Source: Avimicrobium caecorum (GTDB lineage: Bacteria; Bacillota; Clostridia; Oscillospirales; Ruminococcaceae). Taken from it: a DNA stretch of 64,000 nt. The notes under the pieces were generated by a model. It did not search any database. It saw only the letters and a program-made list of their open reading frames with translations, and was not told the origin of the DNA. The stretch covers positions 1 through 64,000 of the forward strand of contig CAJFNJ010000028.1 of NCBI GenBank assembly GCA_904394705.1, written 5' to 3'. Made by a program: the position numbers and the translations under genes. Shown here piece by piece: positions 57,793-64,000 of the stretch (positions within the stretch are counted from its first letter, which is position 1; every line of letters begins with the position of its first letter).

Positions 57793-59379
57793 CTATTTCT
57801 GGATGGGGGCATATTCCCCGATGATGGCGCCGGCACAGCGGATGCCGTCCACTGCCGCACTCATAATGCCGCCGGCATACCCCGCGCCCTCGCCGCAGGG
57901 ATAGAGCCCCCGCAGTCCTGCCGCCTGGAAGTCGTCTCCCCGGGGGATGCGCACCGGCGAGGAGGTCCGAGTCTCCGGGGCAGTGAGCACCGCGTCTGCC
58001 GCCGCATAGGCCGGCAGCTTCCGGGCAAAGTTCTCCAGCCCCTTGCGCAGCATGGACGCCACTCCGGCGGCAAACAGCCGGTCAAAGTCCCCGGCTTCGG
58101 TGCCGATGGCATAGGTGGGCTCCACCCGCCCGAAGTCGGCCCCAGCCTGACCGGACAGGAACCGTCCCACTGTCTGGACCGGCGCCCGGTAACTGCTCCC
58201 GCCCATCCGGAAAGCCGCCTGTTCCAGCTCCCGCTGGTAGCGGATGCCGCTGTCCCAGTCATTTCCGAAGTCGCTGCTGTCCACACTCACCACAACGGCG
58301 CTGTTGGCATTTCTGCCCGAACGGCTGTACTCACTCATACCGTTGGTGACTACGCCGCCTTCTTCCGAAGAGGAGGGCACCACAAAACCGCCCGGACACA
58401 TGCAGAAGGTATAGACGCCCCGTCCGTTCTCCCGGTAGGAGAGCTGATATTCCCCCACCGGCAGCCGGGGATCTCCGGCGAAGTCGCCGTAGAGGCCCCG
58501 GTCGATCTCACTCTGGAGATGCTCGGCCCGCACTCCCACCGAAAACGGCTTGGGCTGGATCTCCGCCCCGGCTTCCCGCACCGCCCGGAAGGTATCCCGG
58601 GCGCTGTGTCCCACTGCCAGGATCACTGTTTCCGCCGGCACTTCCCCTGCCTCTGTACGGACAGCGGTGATCCGTCCGCTCTGGGCGGAAAATCCGGTCA
58701 CCTGGGTATTGAACCGAACCTCGCCGCCCAGCCGGATGATCTCCTCCCGGATGGATTTCACCACCCGGCGCAGATAGTCGGTGCCGATGTGCGGCTTGGC
58801 CTTTTTCAGAATGGACGGGTCGGCCCCATGGGCGGCAAAGATCTCCAGCACTGTTTCGCACAGGGGATCATTGATGCGGGTGGTGAGCTTGCCGTCAGAG
58901 AAGGTACCGGCACCGCCCTCGCCGAACTGGACATTGGAGCGGGTATCAAAGCCGCCGCCTTTCCAGAAGCCCTCCACCGCTGCCACACGGCTGTCCACAT
59001 CGCCGCCCCGTTCCAGCACCAGCGGGGCATAGCCCAGCCGTGCCAGGGTCAGCGCTGCAAACATACCCGCAGGCCCGAAGCCGATCACCACCGGACGGGT
59101 GGGAAGTTTCCGTTCTCCGGGGACAAACTCCGGGAGATGGGATTTCCGGATGCGCACATTGGAATCCTTGGCCCGGAGGACAACTTCCTCCTCATGGTCA
59201 CATTCGATCCCCACGGTATAGACAAACTTGATATCACTGCGGCGGCGGGCATCCACCGAGCTCTTGACAATATACACACTTTTGGGCTTTTTCACCCCGG
59301 CCCGGCGCAGGGCAAGCTCTATGGCTGCCGCTTCGCCCTTCTGAAACGGGACACTGACCGAGGATACCAGAATGGACAT
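57793..59379 (-). CDS. FAD-dependent oxidoreductase of the BaiN/YhiN-like NAD(FAD)-utilizing group
   Basis: 528 residues from the ATG at 59379. The N-terminal 90 residues (VPFQKGEAAAIELALRRAGVKK...SVDARRRSDIKFVYTV) form a small alpha/beta domain seen in this family. Then a Rossmann FAD domain, VVIGFGPAGMFAALTLARLGYAPLVLERG, and the conserved NVQFGEGGAGTFSDGKLTTR. Late motifs CPGGFVVPSSSEEGG and PCGEGAGYAGGIMSAAVDG (FAD-binding) complete it. Function unproven; reductase or dehydrogenase activity is inferred. The operon partner is unclear, as it lies between two terminator-bounded regions. Confidence 0.85.
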   Translation of the reverse strand: MSILVSSVSVPFQKGEAAAIELALRRAGVKKPKSVYIVKSSVDARRRSDIKFVYTVGIECDHEEEVVLRAKDSNVRIRKSHLPEFVPGERKLPTRPVVIGFGPAGMFAALTLARLGYAPLVLERGGDVDSRVAAVEGFWKGGGFDTRSNVQFGEGGAGTFSDGKLTTRINDPLCETVLEIFAAHGADPSILKKAKPHIGTDYLRRVVKSIREEIIRLGGEVRFNTQVTGFSAQSGRITAVRTEAGEVPAETVILAVGHSARDTFRAVREAGAEIQPKPFSVGVRAEHLQSEIDRGLYGDFAGDPRLPVGEYQLSYRENGRGVYTFCMCPGGFVVPSSSEEGGVVTNGMSEYSRSGRNANSAVVVSVDSSDFGNDWDSGIRYQRELEQAAFRMGGSSYRAPVQTVGRFLSGQAGADFGRVEPTYAIGTEAGDFDRLFAAGVASMLRKGLENFARKLPAYAAADAVLTAPETRTSSPVRIPRGDDFQAAGLRGLYPCGEGAGYAGGIMSAAVDGIRCAGAIIGEYAPIQK

Positions 59380-59476
59380 CTGCTGTTCCTGCCTTTCTTT
59401 ACACAAAAGGAGCCGCCGCGGCTTGGCTTTTCAGCCGGCTGACGGCAGCTCTGCTGTACTGTTGTTCTGGGATGGG

Positions 59477-60736
59477 TCAGTCGGTCTCCTGGACACTGAA
59501 CTGTACCCGATAGGTTCCGCTGCACCACACCAGACCCTTGCCCGGTGCGGAGAGATTGGCAATGGCACTGCTGGTGCCTTCGGAAAGATCCATATCCGAA
59601 AGATCCACCACAGCCACCAGATCCTCCTCGGTGAGCGTTTCCATAATATCGCTGCGGCCGTAGACGGTCACATCCCGGATGGCGGTGGTCACCGGAGTGA
59701 CCGTATATCCGTCAGGCACATTCTCCAGCCGGATCTCCGATACCGACATGGTCCGGGAGATAATGCCGGTGGTATCAATGCTCACGGTAATGCTCTCATC
59801 GCCCTCCAGGTTGATGAAGCCTGCCGGCAGATTGAGGTTGAAGTTGTATTCACCGCCGTCCAGATCCCGGAAGTCGATATAGCCCACACTCAGTTCGGTC
59901 ATGGAATTGATGGAGCTCTCCGGGCCCGCTACCAGCAGATCCTCCTTGGAGAGGGTATAGCGCAGCTCATCCAGCGGGAAGTCCTCCGGGACATTCAGGA
60001 AGTCCACGGTGATGGGCAGCCGCTTGGTCTTGAGAAGCGGTACGGTTACCGAAGCGGCATCGCTGCTCATGGTGATATAGTCGGAGGGCACTTCATTGCC
60101 CTCGGCATCCAGCAGGATCAGATCGGCTGTGAGCACCTCAGTCTTGGTGATGCCGCCGGCCTTTTCCGGGCGCACCACGCAGCTGGCTACCTTGGAGACA
60201 TCGCTCTCCGGCCCGCTGATGGTCACGCTCTGGACATTGACATAGTCATCGCCGATGACATAGCCGTCGGGATAGGTCAGACGGGAGAGGTCCACAGTCA
60301 CCGAAAGGGTCTTTTTCACCGTACGGTCGAACCGGACTGTGACCTCCTTGGGGGTGGTGGACAGGTTATCGAAGTCCCGTCCCAGACGGTCGGTGACCGA
60401 GAGATGGACGGTGTATTCCCCGGCAGAGGTGACGCCGGTGAGGTCAGCCTGAACCAGCAGGTCCTGACGGTCCACATTGGCGACTACGCTCCGTTCGCCG
60501 GACATGTCCACCTTGACCATGATGGGTTCATCCAGCACCACATCCAGTCCCATGGCCTCCAGGCTTTCACTGCTGGAATCAAAGGATACCGGGACATTGG
60601 TAATGGAGCGGTCCGCAGTGGTATCAATGGTATTGACTACGGTGAACCACAGCATGAAGGCAAACAGGAACGACAGGAACCAGAGGAACTTGTCGTTGTC
60701 AAACAGCACTTTGAAGTTGAGTTTAGGCATTTTCAT
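59477..60736 (-). CDS. cdaR: YbbR-domain regulator of c-di-AMP synthesis
   Basis: 419 residues, ATG at 60736 with AAAGGAGG 12 bases upstream, overlapping the cdaA stop by 14 bases. One N-terminal membrane helix (KFLWFLSFLFAFMLWFTVV) and four YbbR-like beta domains outside the membrane, with repeated PVSF/VTVRFD/VTVPLL strands. In Bacillus and Listeria CdaR binds and modulates the diadenylate cyclase CdaA. Gene overlap with cdaA supports this. glmM, the usual third gene, is not here. Confidence 0.92.
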   Translation of the reverse strand: MKMPKLNFKVLFDNDKFLWFLSFLFAFMLWFTVVNTIDTTADRSITNVPVSFDSSSESLEAMGLDVVLDEPIMVKVDMSGERSVVANVDRQDLLVQADLTGVTSAGEYTVHLSVTDRLGRDFDNLSTTPKEVTVRFDRTVKKTLSVTVDLSRLTYPDGYVIGDDYVNVQSVTISGPESDVSKVASCVVRPEKAGGITKTEVLTADLILLDAEGNEVPSDYITMSSDAASVTVPLLKTKRLPITVDFLNVPEDFPLDELRYTLSKEDLLVAGPESSINSMTELSVGYIDFRDLDGGEYNFNLNLPAGFINLEGDESITVSIDTTGIISRTMSVSEIRLENVPDGYTVTPVTTAIRDVTVYGRSDIMETLTEEDLVAVVDLSDMDLSEGTSSAIANLSAPGKGLVWCSGTYRVQFSVQETD

Positions 60737-61628
60737 CCGGTGCGTCCGCCTCCTTTCTCAGCTGTGCCGCATCCTTGCGGATCAGCCGGAAGTTCAGCCG
60801 GCGGGGTTCGGCCTTCTTCTGCATGATAAGCCCGTTCTTGAGCTCACTGCGCAGTTCATCAATGCTCAGATCCCGCTTGAGCACGCCGTTTTCCGCCAGG
60901 GAGATCTTGCCGTTCTCCTCGGATACCACCAGCGCCAGGGCATCGGAGTTTTCGCTCATGCCCAGGGCAGCCCGGTGACGGGTACCCAGTTCCCGGCTGA
61001 TGGTAAAGTTGGCCGAGAGCGGCAGTACACAGCCAGCCGCATGGATGCGTCCATCCCGCAGGATCACGGCGCCGTCATGCAGCGGGGAGTTCTTGAAGAA
61101 GAGATTGTTGATGAGTTCATAGCTGGGCTGAGCATCCACAATGGTGCCGGTGGCAATCACATCGCCCAGGGGGGTGGAGCGCTCAAAGATCATCAGGGCG
61201 CCCACCTTCTGCCGGGACATGGTGGCACAGGCATCGCACACCGCATTGATGGTTTCTTCCCAGCGGTGCATGATGTCGGTCTCATTGTCCGACGTGGGGG
61301 CGAATACCGAACCCAGTGCCGAAACCCGGGTGCGTCCCACCTGCTCCAGAACCTTGCGCAGTTCCGGCTGGAACAGGACGATCAGGGCGATGGCACCGAT
61401 CTGAAAGACATTCTGCATCAGGAAGCTGATGCTCCGCAGCTGGAGGATGTGTGCCGCCAGATAGACAGCCACCAGTGCCAGCAGACCCTTGACAAGCTGG
61501 ATCGCCCGGGTTTCCCGGAGCAGCTTGATGAGCTGGAACATCACATACGCAACAACGCAGATATCAATGAGATCGGTGATGCCGAACAGGGAAATCTGCC
61601 GAACCAGCATATCTGTAAATTCTGACAT
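60723..61628 (-). CDS. cdaA: Diadenylate cyclase CdaA
   Basis: 301 residues, ATG at 61628 with AAGGAG upstream. Makes c-di-AMP from two ATP. Three N-terminal membrane helices (residues about 15-90: LIDICVVAYVMFQLIKLL, AIQLVKGLLALVAVYLAAHIL, VFQIGAIALIVLFQPELRKVL) precede the DAC domain with both signature motifs, SPLHDGAVI and GTRHRAALG. A typical CdaA-type rather than DisA. Co-expressed with cdaR. Confidence 0.97.
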   Translation of the reverse strand: MSEFTDMLVRQISLFGITDLIDICVVAYVMFQLIKLLRETRAIQLVKGLLALVAVYLAAHILQLRSISFLMQNVFQIGAIALIVLFQPELRKVLEQVGRTRVSALGSVFAPTSDNETDIMHRWEETINAVCDACATMSRQKVGALMIFERSTPLGDVIATGTIVDAQPSYELINNLFFKNSPLHDGAVILRDGRIHAAGCVLPLSANFTISRELGTRHRAALGMSENSDALALVVSEENGKISLAENGVLKRDLSIDELRSELKNGLIMQKKAEPRRLNFRLIRKDAAQLRKEADAPDENA

Positions 61629-61665
61629 CTGCCTGTCACTCCTTCCTGTGATTTTCTCTAAACTA

Positions 61666-61693
61666 ATTGTAACATAACTGTGGTTTTATGCAA
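61666..61693 (-). promoter_or_regulatory. cdaA-cdaR promoter
   Basis: Minus strand: TTGCAT at 61693-61688, 16-base spacer, TACAAT at 61671-61666 with TGT upstream (extended -10). Confidence 0.75.
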
Positions 61694-61808
61694 GCTGGTT
61701 TTTCTGTCAATTTTTGCGCCGGAGCGCCAGCTGTGTATGGTGGTTTTTCCCACGGCTTATTCTACCGGGCAAACCATAGAATTTTGAGGCTGTTTTTTGA
61801 ATTTTCTG

Positions 61809-61866
61809 TAAAAAAGTCCCGGTGGCTTCCAGCGGGAAATTCCCACCGGAGCCATCGGGACTTTGG
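61809..61866 (-). terminator. Terminator upstream of cdaA
   Basis: Long stem, AAAGTCCCG and CGGGACTTT arms with inner GGCT/AGCC-type pairs (61813-61864); on the minus strand a T6 tract follows. Confidence 0.88.
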
Positions 61867-61879
61867 GTGTTTGGGATTA

Positions 61880-62101
61880 TTATTCCTCGTCTTCCCGGAT
61901 CACCTTGCGCACCTTGACGCCCTGTTCTGCCAGCAGATGCAGTGCTTCGTCCGGGTCACCGCCCGATACACGCACCAGATACCGACAGCCCTCCGGGTCG
62001 GGATTATGGTCGATATGTATATGGTATCCCGCGGCGGCGAGAACCTCCTCGGCCCGTTGTGCATAGGTGATGGAACACATCATCAAGGTCAGTGGTTTCA
62101 A
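61880..62101 (-). CDS. DUF3343-like small protein
   Basis: 73 residues if started at the TTG at 62101 (AAAGGTG about 12 bases upstream); ATGs at 62083 and 62080 are alternatives, and none is convincing. The sequence MCSITYAQRAEEVLAAAGYHIHIDHNPDPEGCRYLVRVSGG with a central GC resembles DUF3343, a family proposed as a sulfur or selenium carrier in anaerobes; the function is unproven. It lies 109 bases downstream of ispF on the same strand, perhaps in the same transcript, and is followed by a strong terminator. Confidence 0.6.
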   Translation of the reverse strand: MKPLTLMMCSITYAQRAEEVLAAAGYHIHIDHNPDPEGCRYLVRVSGGDPDEALHLLAEQGVKVRKVIREDEE

Positions 62102-62210
62102 AACAGACAACAACACCTTTCCAGTAAATTTCCACAGGGTCCAAAGCAAGGCGGTGAATTGGACCTCTGCCGGATTTCACTGGTATCCTATGCCGGCAAA
62201 GCGTCAGGCG

Positions 62211-62705
62211 TTACAGTTTTGCCGGAGAAATTTCCCGTTTTTGGAGCAGGCAGACCGCATGGGCCGCAATCCCCTCCAGGGTCCCGGTGAAGCCGAGCCC
62301 TTCCTCGGTGGTGGCCTTGACGCTGACATCGTCAATATCGCATCCGCAGATCTCCGCGATCCGGCGGCGCATGCTCTCGATATAGGGTGCCAGTTTGGGT
62401 TCCTGCGCCACAATGGTGATGTCGCAGTTGCCCAGCTCATATCCCTTCTCCCCTGCCAGACGCATCACCTCTGCCAGCAGCAGGGCGCTGTCCGCATCCT
62501 TATACCGGGGATCGCTGTCCGGGAACAGCTTGCCGATGTCCCCCAGCGCCAGGGCTCCCAGAATGCTGTCCGCCAGGGCATGCAGTGCCGCATCCGCATC
62601 CGAATGCCCCAGCAGCCCCAGCTCATAGTCCACTTCCACACCGCAGAGCATCAGCTTGCGGCCCTTTGCAAAGCGGTGCACATCATATCCATGTCCGATC
62701 CTCAT
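62211..62705 (-). CDS. ispF: 2-C-methyl-D-erythritol 2,4-cyclodiphosphate synthase
   Basis: 164 residues, ATG at 62705 overlapping the ispD stop (ATGA). Cyclises CDP-ME2P to MEcPP, the substrate of IspG encoded at 10-11 kb. Motifs: MRIGHGYDVHRF (zinc Asp and His), LGHSDADAALHALADSILGA, and KATTEEGLGFTG. Trimeric enzyme of normal length. With ispD, dxr and ispG, four DXP-pathway genes are in the window. Confidence 0.97.
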   Translation of the reverse strand: MRIGHGYDVHRFAKGRKLMLCGVEVDYELGLLGHSDADAALHALADSILGALALGDIGKLFPDSDPRYKDADSALLLAEVMRLAGEKGYELGNCDITIVAQEPKLAPYIESMRRRIAEICGCDIDDVSVKATTEEGLGFTGTLEGIAAHAVCLLQKREISPAKL

Positions 62706-63391
62706 TTTATCCCCTCCAGATAGGCGCCGGCGGCAAGAAAGTCCTCCGGCGTTGTCAGTTTCAGATTGCGGTAGTCCCCCATCACCAGCTGTACTTCCCA
62801 GCCCATGGCCTCGAAAAGCTGGCAGTCGTCAGTACAGGAAAGCCCCCGGCGCTCTGCTTCCTCCGCTGCCCGGAGATACCGATCCCGGTCAAAGATCTGC
62901 GGGGTCTGCACTGCCCAGAGCCGGCTGCGGTCGGGGGTATCCAGCACCCGCCCCGCCTCGTCTGCCAGCTTGATGGTGTCCTTTACCGGCACCGCTGCCG
63001 TGGCTGCCCCGCAGTTCTGAGCCGCCTCAATGCACCGGGCAAAGACCTCCGGTGTCACCAGCGGACGGGCGCCGTCATGGATGGCTGCCAGTGTGCAGTC
63101 CGGCAAAAGTGCCCGGACGCCGTTTCGCACCGACTCCTGCCGGGTGCTGCCGCCGGGCACCACTGCCCGCAGCATGGAACACTGTCCCAGCAGCCGGCGG
63201 TACTCCTCCACCCGGTCCTCCCGGGTGACCACCACGATCTCCCGGATCTCCGGGACAGCTTCCACTGCCGCCAGGGTCCGCAGGATCACCGGAATGCCGT
63301 CCAGCGGCTCCGCGAGCTTGTCCCTGCCGCCCATGCGGCTGGAACTGCCTGCCGCCGCAATCACGGCTCCGACCGTCCTGTATCTGTCCAT
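62702..63391 (-). CDS. ispD: 2-C-methyl-D-erythritol 4-phosphate cytidylyltransferase
   Basis: 229 residues, ATG at 63391 with AGGAGG upstream. Transfers CMP to MEP. Nucleotidyltransferase: VGAVIAAAGSSSRMGGRDKLAEPLDGIPV (nucleotide loop), PGGSTRQESVRNGV, AIHDGARPLV (metal aspartate) and WAVQTPQIFDR. Translationally coupled to ispF by ATGA. An extended -10 (TGCTATACT) is upstream. Confidence 0.96.
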   Translation of the reverse strand: MDRYRTVGAVIAAAGSSSRMGGRDKLAEPLDGIPVILRTLAAVEAVPEIREIVVVTREDRVEEYRRLLGQCSMLRAVVPGGSTRQESVRNGVRALLPDCTLAAIHDGARPLVTPEVFARCIEAAQNCGAATAAVPVKDTIKLADEAGRVLDTPDRSRLWAVQTPQIFDRDRYLRAAEEAERRGLSCTDDCQLFEAMGWEVQLVMGDYRNLKLTTPEDFLAAGAYLEGIK

Positions 63392-63429
63392 GCTGCCGCC
63401 TCCTGTCCTCGTTTTGATTCAGCAGTTTC

Positions 63430-63435
63430 AGTATA
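63430..63435 (-). promoter_or_regulatory. Extended -10 of ispD-ispF
   Basis: Minus strand TGCTATACT (hexamer at 63435-63430). The -35 would fall in the terminator stem. Confidence 0.55.
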
Positions 63436-63439
63436 GCAC

Positions 63440-63465
63440 AAAACCGGCCCTTTCAGGCCGGTTTT
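63440..63465 (-). terminator. Terminator after the XRE-type gene
   Basis: AAAACCGGCC pairs with GGCCGGTTTT around six bases; T-rich on the minus side. Confidence 0.85.
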
Positions 63466-63487
63466 CTCTCTGAACAAACTGTAAATT

Positions 63488-64000
63488 CTATTCCTTTGTC
63501 CGGTGCCAGCGGTTCAGCAGGGCGGCGACCCCGAATCCAAGCCCTGAGAGCAGCGCCCCCGCCGGGAGCATGCCCCACTCGGGCAGGCGCAGCACCCCGA
63601 ATGCCGCCATATTGGCTGCCTTGAAGGTACAGTATTCCGCCAGCATATACATCACACCGCCGCCGAGCACAGCCGACAGCGTCTGGAAGCGGTCAAGCCC
63701 CTGCCGTCCCAGCTGAAGCGATACCAGCACGGTGATGGCAGGCAGCAGCAGCCAGAGATAGATGAGGCTGAACCCCATGGCATCCGATCCGGTGGTGAAG
63801 AACCAGAACACGATCACTGCCAGTCCCCAGACACAGAGATAGGCGGTGAGCAGCACCAGCACCGAGAGCCGTCTGCGGCTACGGACGGTATCGGTGCTGT
63901 CCCCCAGGTAATCGAGGTATTCCGAACCGCCTTCCCCGTCCTTGAGCAGACGGTCCAGGCTCACCGCATAGAGGTCACTCATCTTCACCACGCTGACAAT
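63488..64000 (-). CDS. XRE-family regulator with C-terminal membrane domain (5' truncated)
   Basis: The frame is open to the right edge, so the N-terminus is outside; about 170 residues are visible. The first visible residues (VVKMSDLYAVSLDRLLKDG) match the last helices of an XRE/Cro HTH domain, in which LxxLYxVSLDxLL is typical. A basic linker (VRSRRRLS) is followed by four hydrophobic helices near residues 45-70, 77-100, 105-125 and 135-160. Such membrane-anchored HTH proteins are common in Clostridia; targets are unknown. It is followed by a terminator. Confidence 0.7.
   Translation of the reverse strand: MVSVVKMSDLYAVSLDRLLKDGEGGSEYLDYLGDSTDTVRSRRRLSVLVLLTAYLCVWGLAVIVFWFFTTGSDAMGFSLIYLWLLLPAITVLVSLQLGRQGLDRFQTLSAVLGGGVMYMLAEYCTFKAANMAAFGVLRLPEWGMLPAGALLSGLGFGVAALLNRWHRTKE

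Noticed and set aside
57793..59379. Reading the FAD protein as a true NADH dehydrogenase
   Set aside because: It has the FAD fold and family motifs of the uncharacterised NAD(FAD)-utilizing group but no quinone- or disulfide-reductase active site.
1..64000. tRNA, rRNA, tmRNA, CRISPR, prophage or insertion sequence
   Set aside because: No cloverleaf, rRNA signature, spaced direct repeats, transposase or integrase motif was seen on either strand.

Overview
The window looks like a chromosome segment from a spore-forming, anaerobic, high-GC member of the Clostridia, most likely Oscillospiraceae/Ruminococcaceae. The evidence is a PolC-type replicase, yabP/yabQ/SpoVB sporulation genes, a YaaH/SleL-type spore-wall hydrolase, a rubredoxin, the DXP isoprenoid genes and classical Gram-positive operon orders. 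The family placement is inference; no rRNA lies in the window. I see no tRNA, rRNA, insertion sequence, phage or CRISPR array.

Layout. 1-5.8 kb: cell-wall/spore proteins (a truncated gene, a SpoIID-like peptidoglycan-binding protein, a LysM-GH18 hydrolase), an acetyltransferase, a DUF3846-like protein and a MATE exporter with an attenuator-like leader. 5.8-16.7 kb: one long minus-strand operon, pyrH-frr-uppS-cdsA-dxr-rseP-ispG-polC, with tandem promoters at its head and many TTG starts. 16.8-25.6 kb: rubredoxin, the SOS-controlled uvrB-uvrA pair (promoter plus LexA operator), radC, a pseudouridine synthase, a radical SAM protein and a folate ECF transporter under a tetrahydrofolate riboswitch. 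25.8-29.3 kb: isoaspartyl dipeptidase, a FabT-like MarR regulator with a matching operator followed by a DegV/FakB fatty-acid-binding protein, and a GntR/UTRA regulator.

29.6-40.1 kb is the most distinctive part, a molybdenum-hydroxylase island. A three-subunit xanthine-dehydrogenase-family enzyme is co-directional with two tandem YjiH-family membrane proteins. They are followed by a FecCD/MolBCA-like ABC importer, a ModE-type HTH protein and a fused P-loop NTPase-MocA cytidylyltransferase. It reads as a unit that makes the enzyme, supplies its metal and cofactor, and moves an unknown substrate. The coding style of the enzyme genes (CGT/CGC arginine, many GCT/GTA) suggests high expression.

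40.2-64 kb returns to core functions: a Cdd1-like protein, an uncharacterised lipoprotein, hpf, an amidohydrolase, and the yabR-divIC-yabQ-yabP-yabO-hup-spoVB cluster. Then come hemZ-MBL-dtd-relA-recJ, a PAP2 phosphatase, a YbaK-type deacylase, an FAD oxidoreductase, the c-di-AMP pair cdaA-cdaR, ispD-ispF, and a truncated XRE regulator at the right edge. Recurrent regulatory features are extended -10 promoters (TGnTATAAT-like), strong intrinsic terminators and several RNA switches or hairpins that contain ribosome binding sites.
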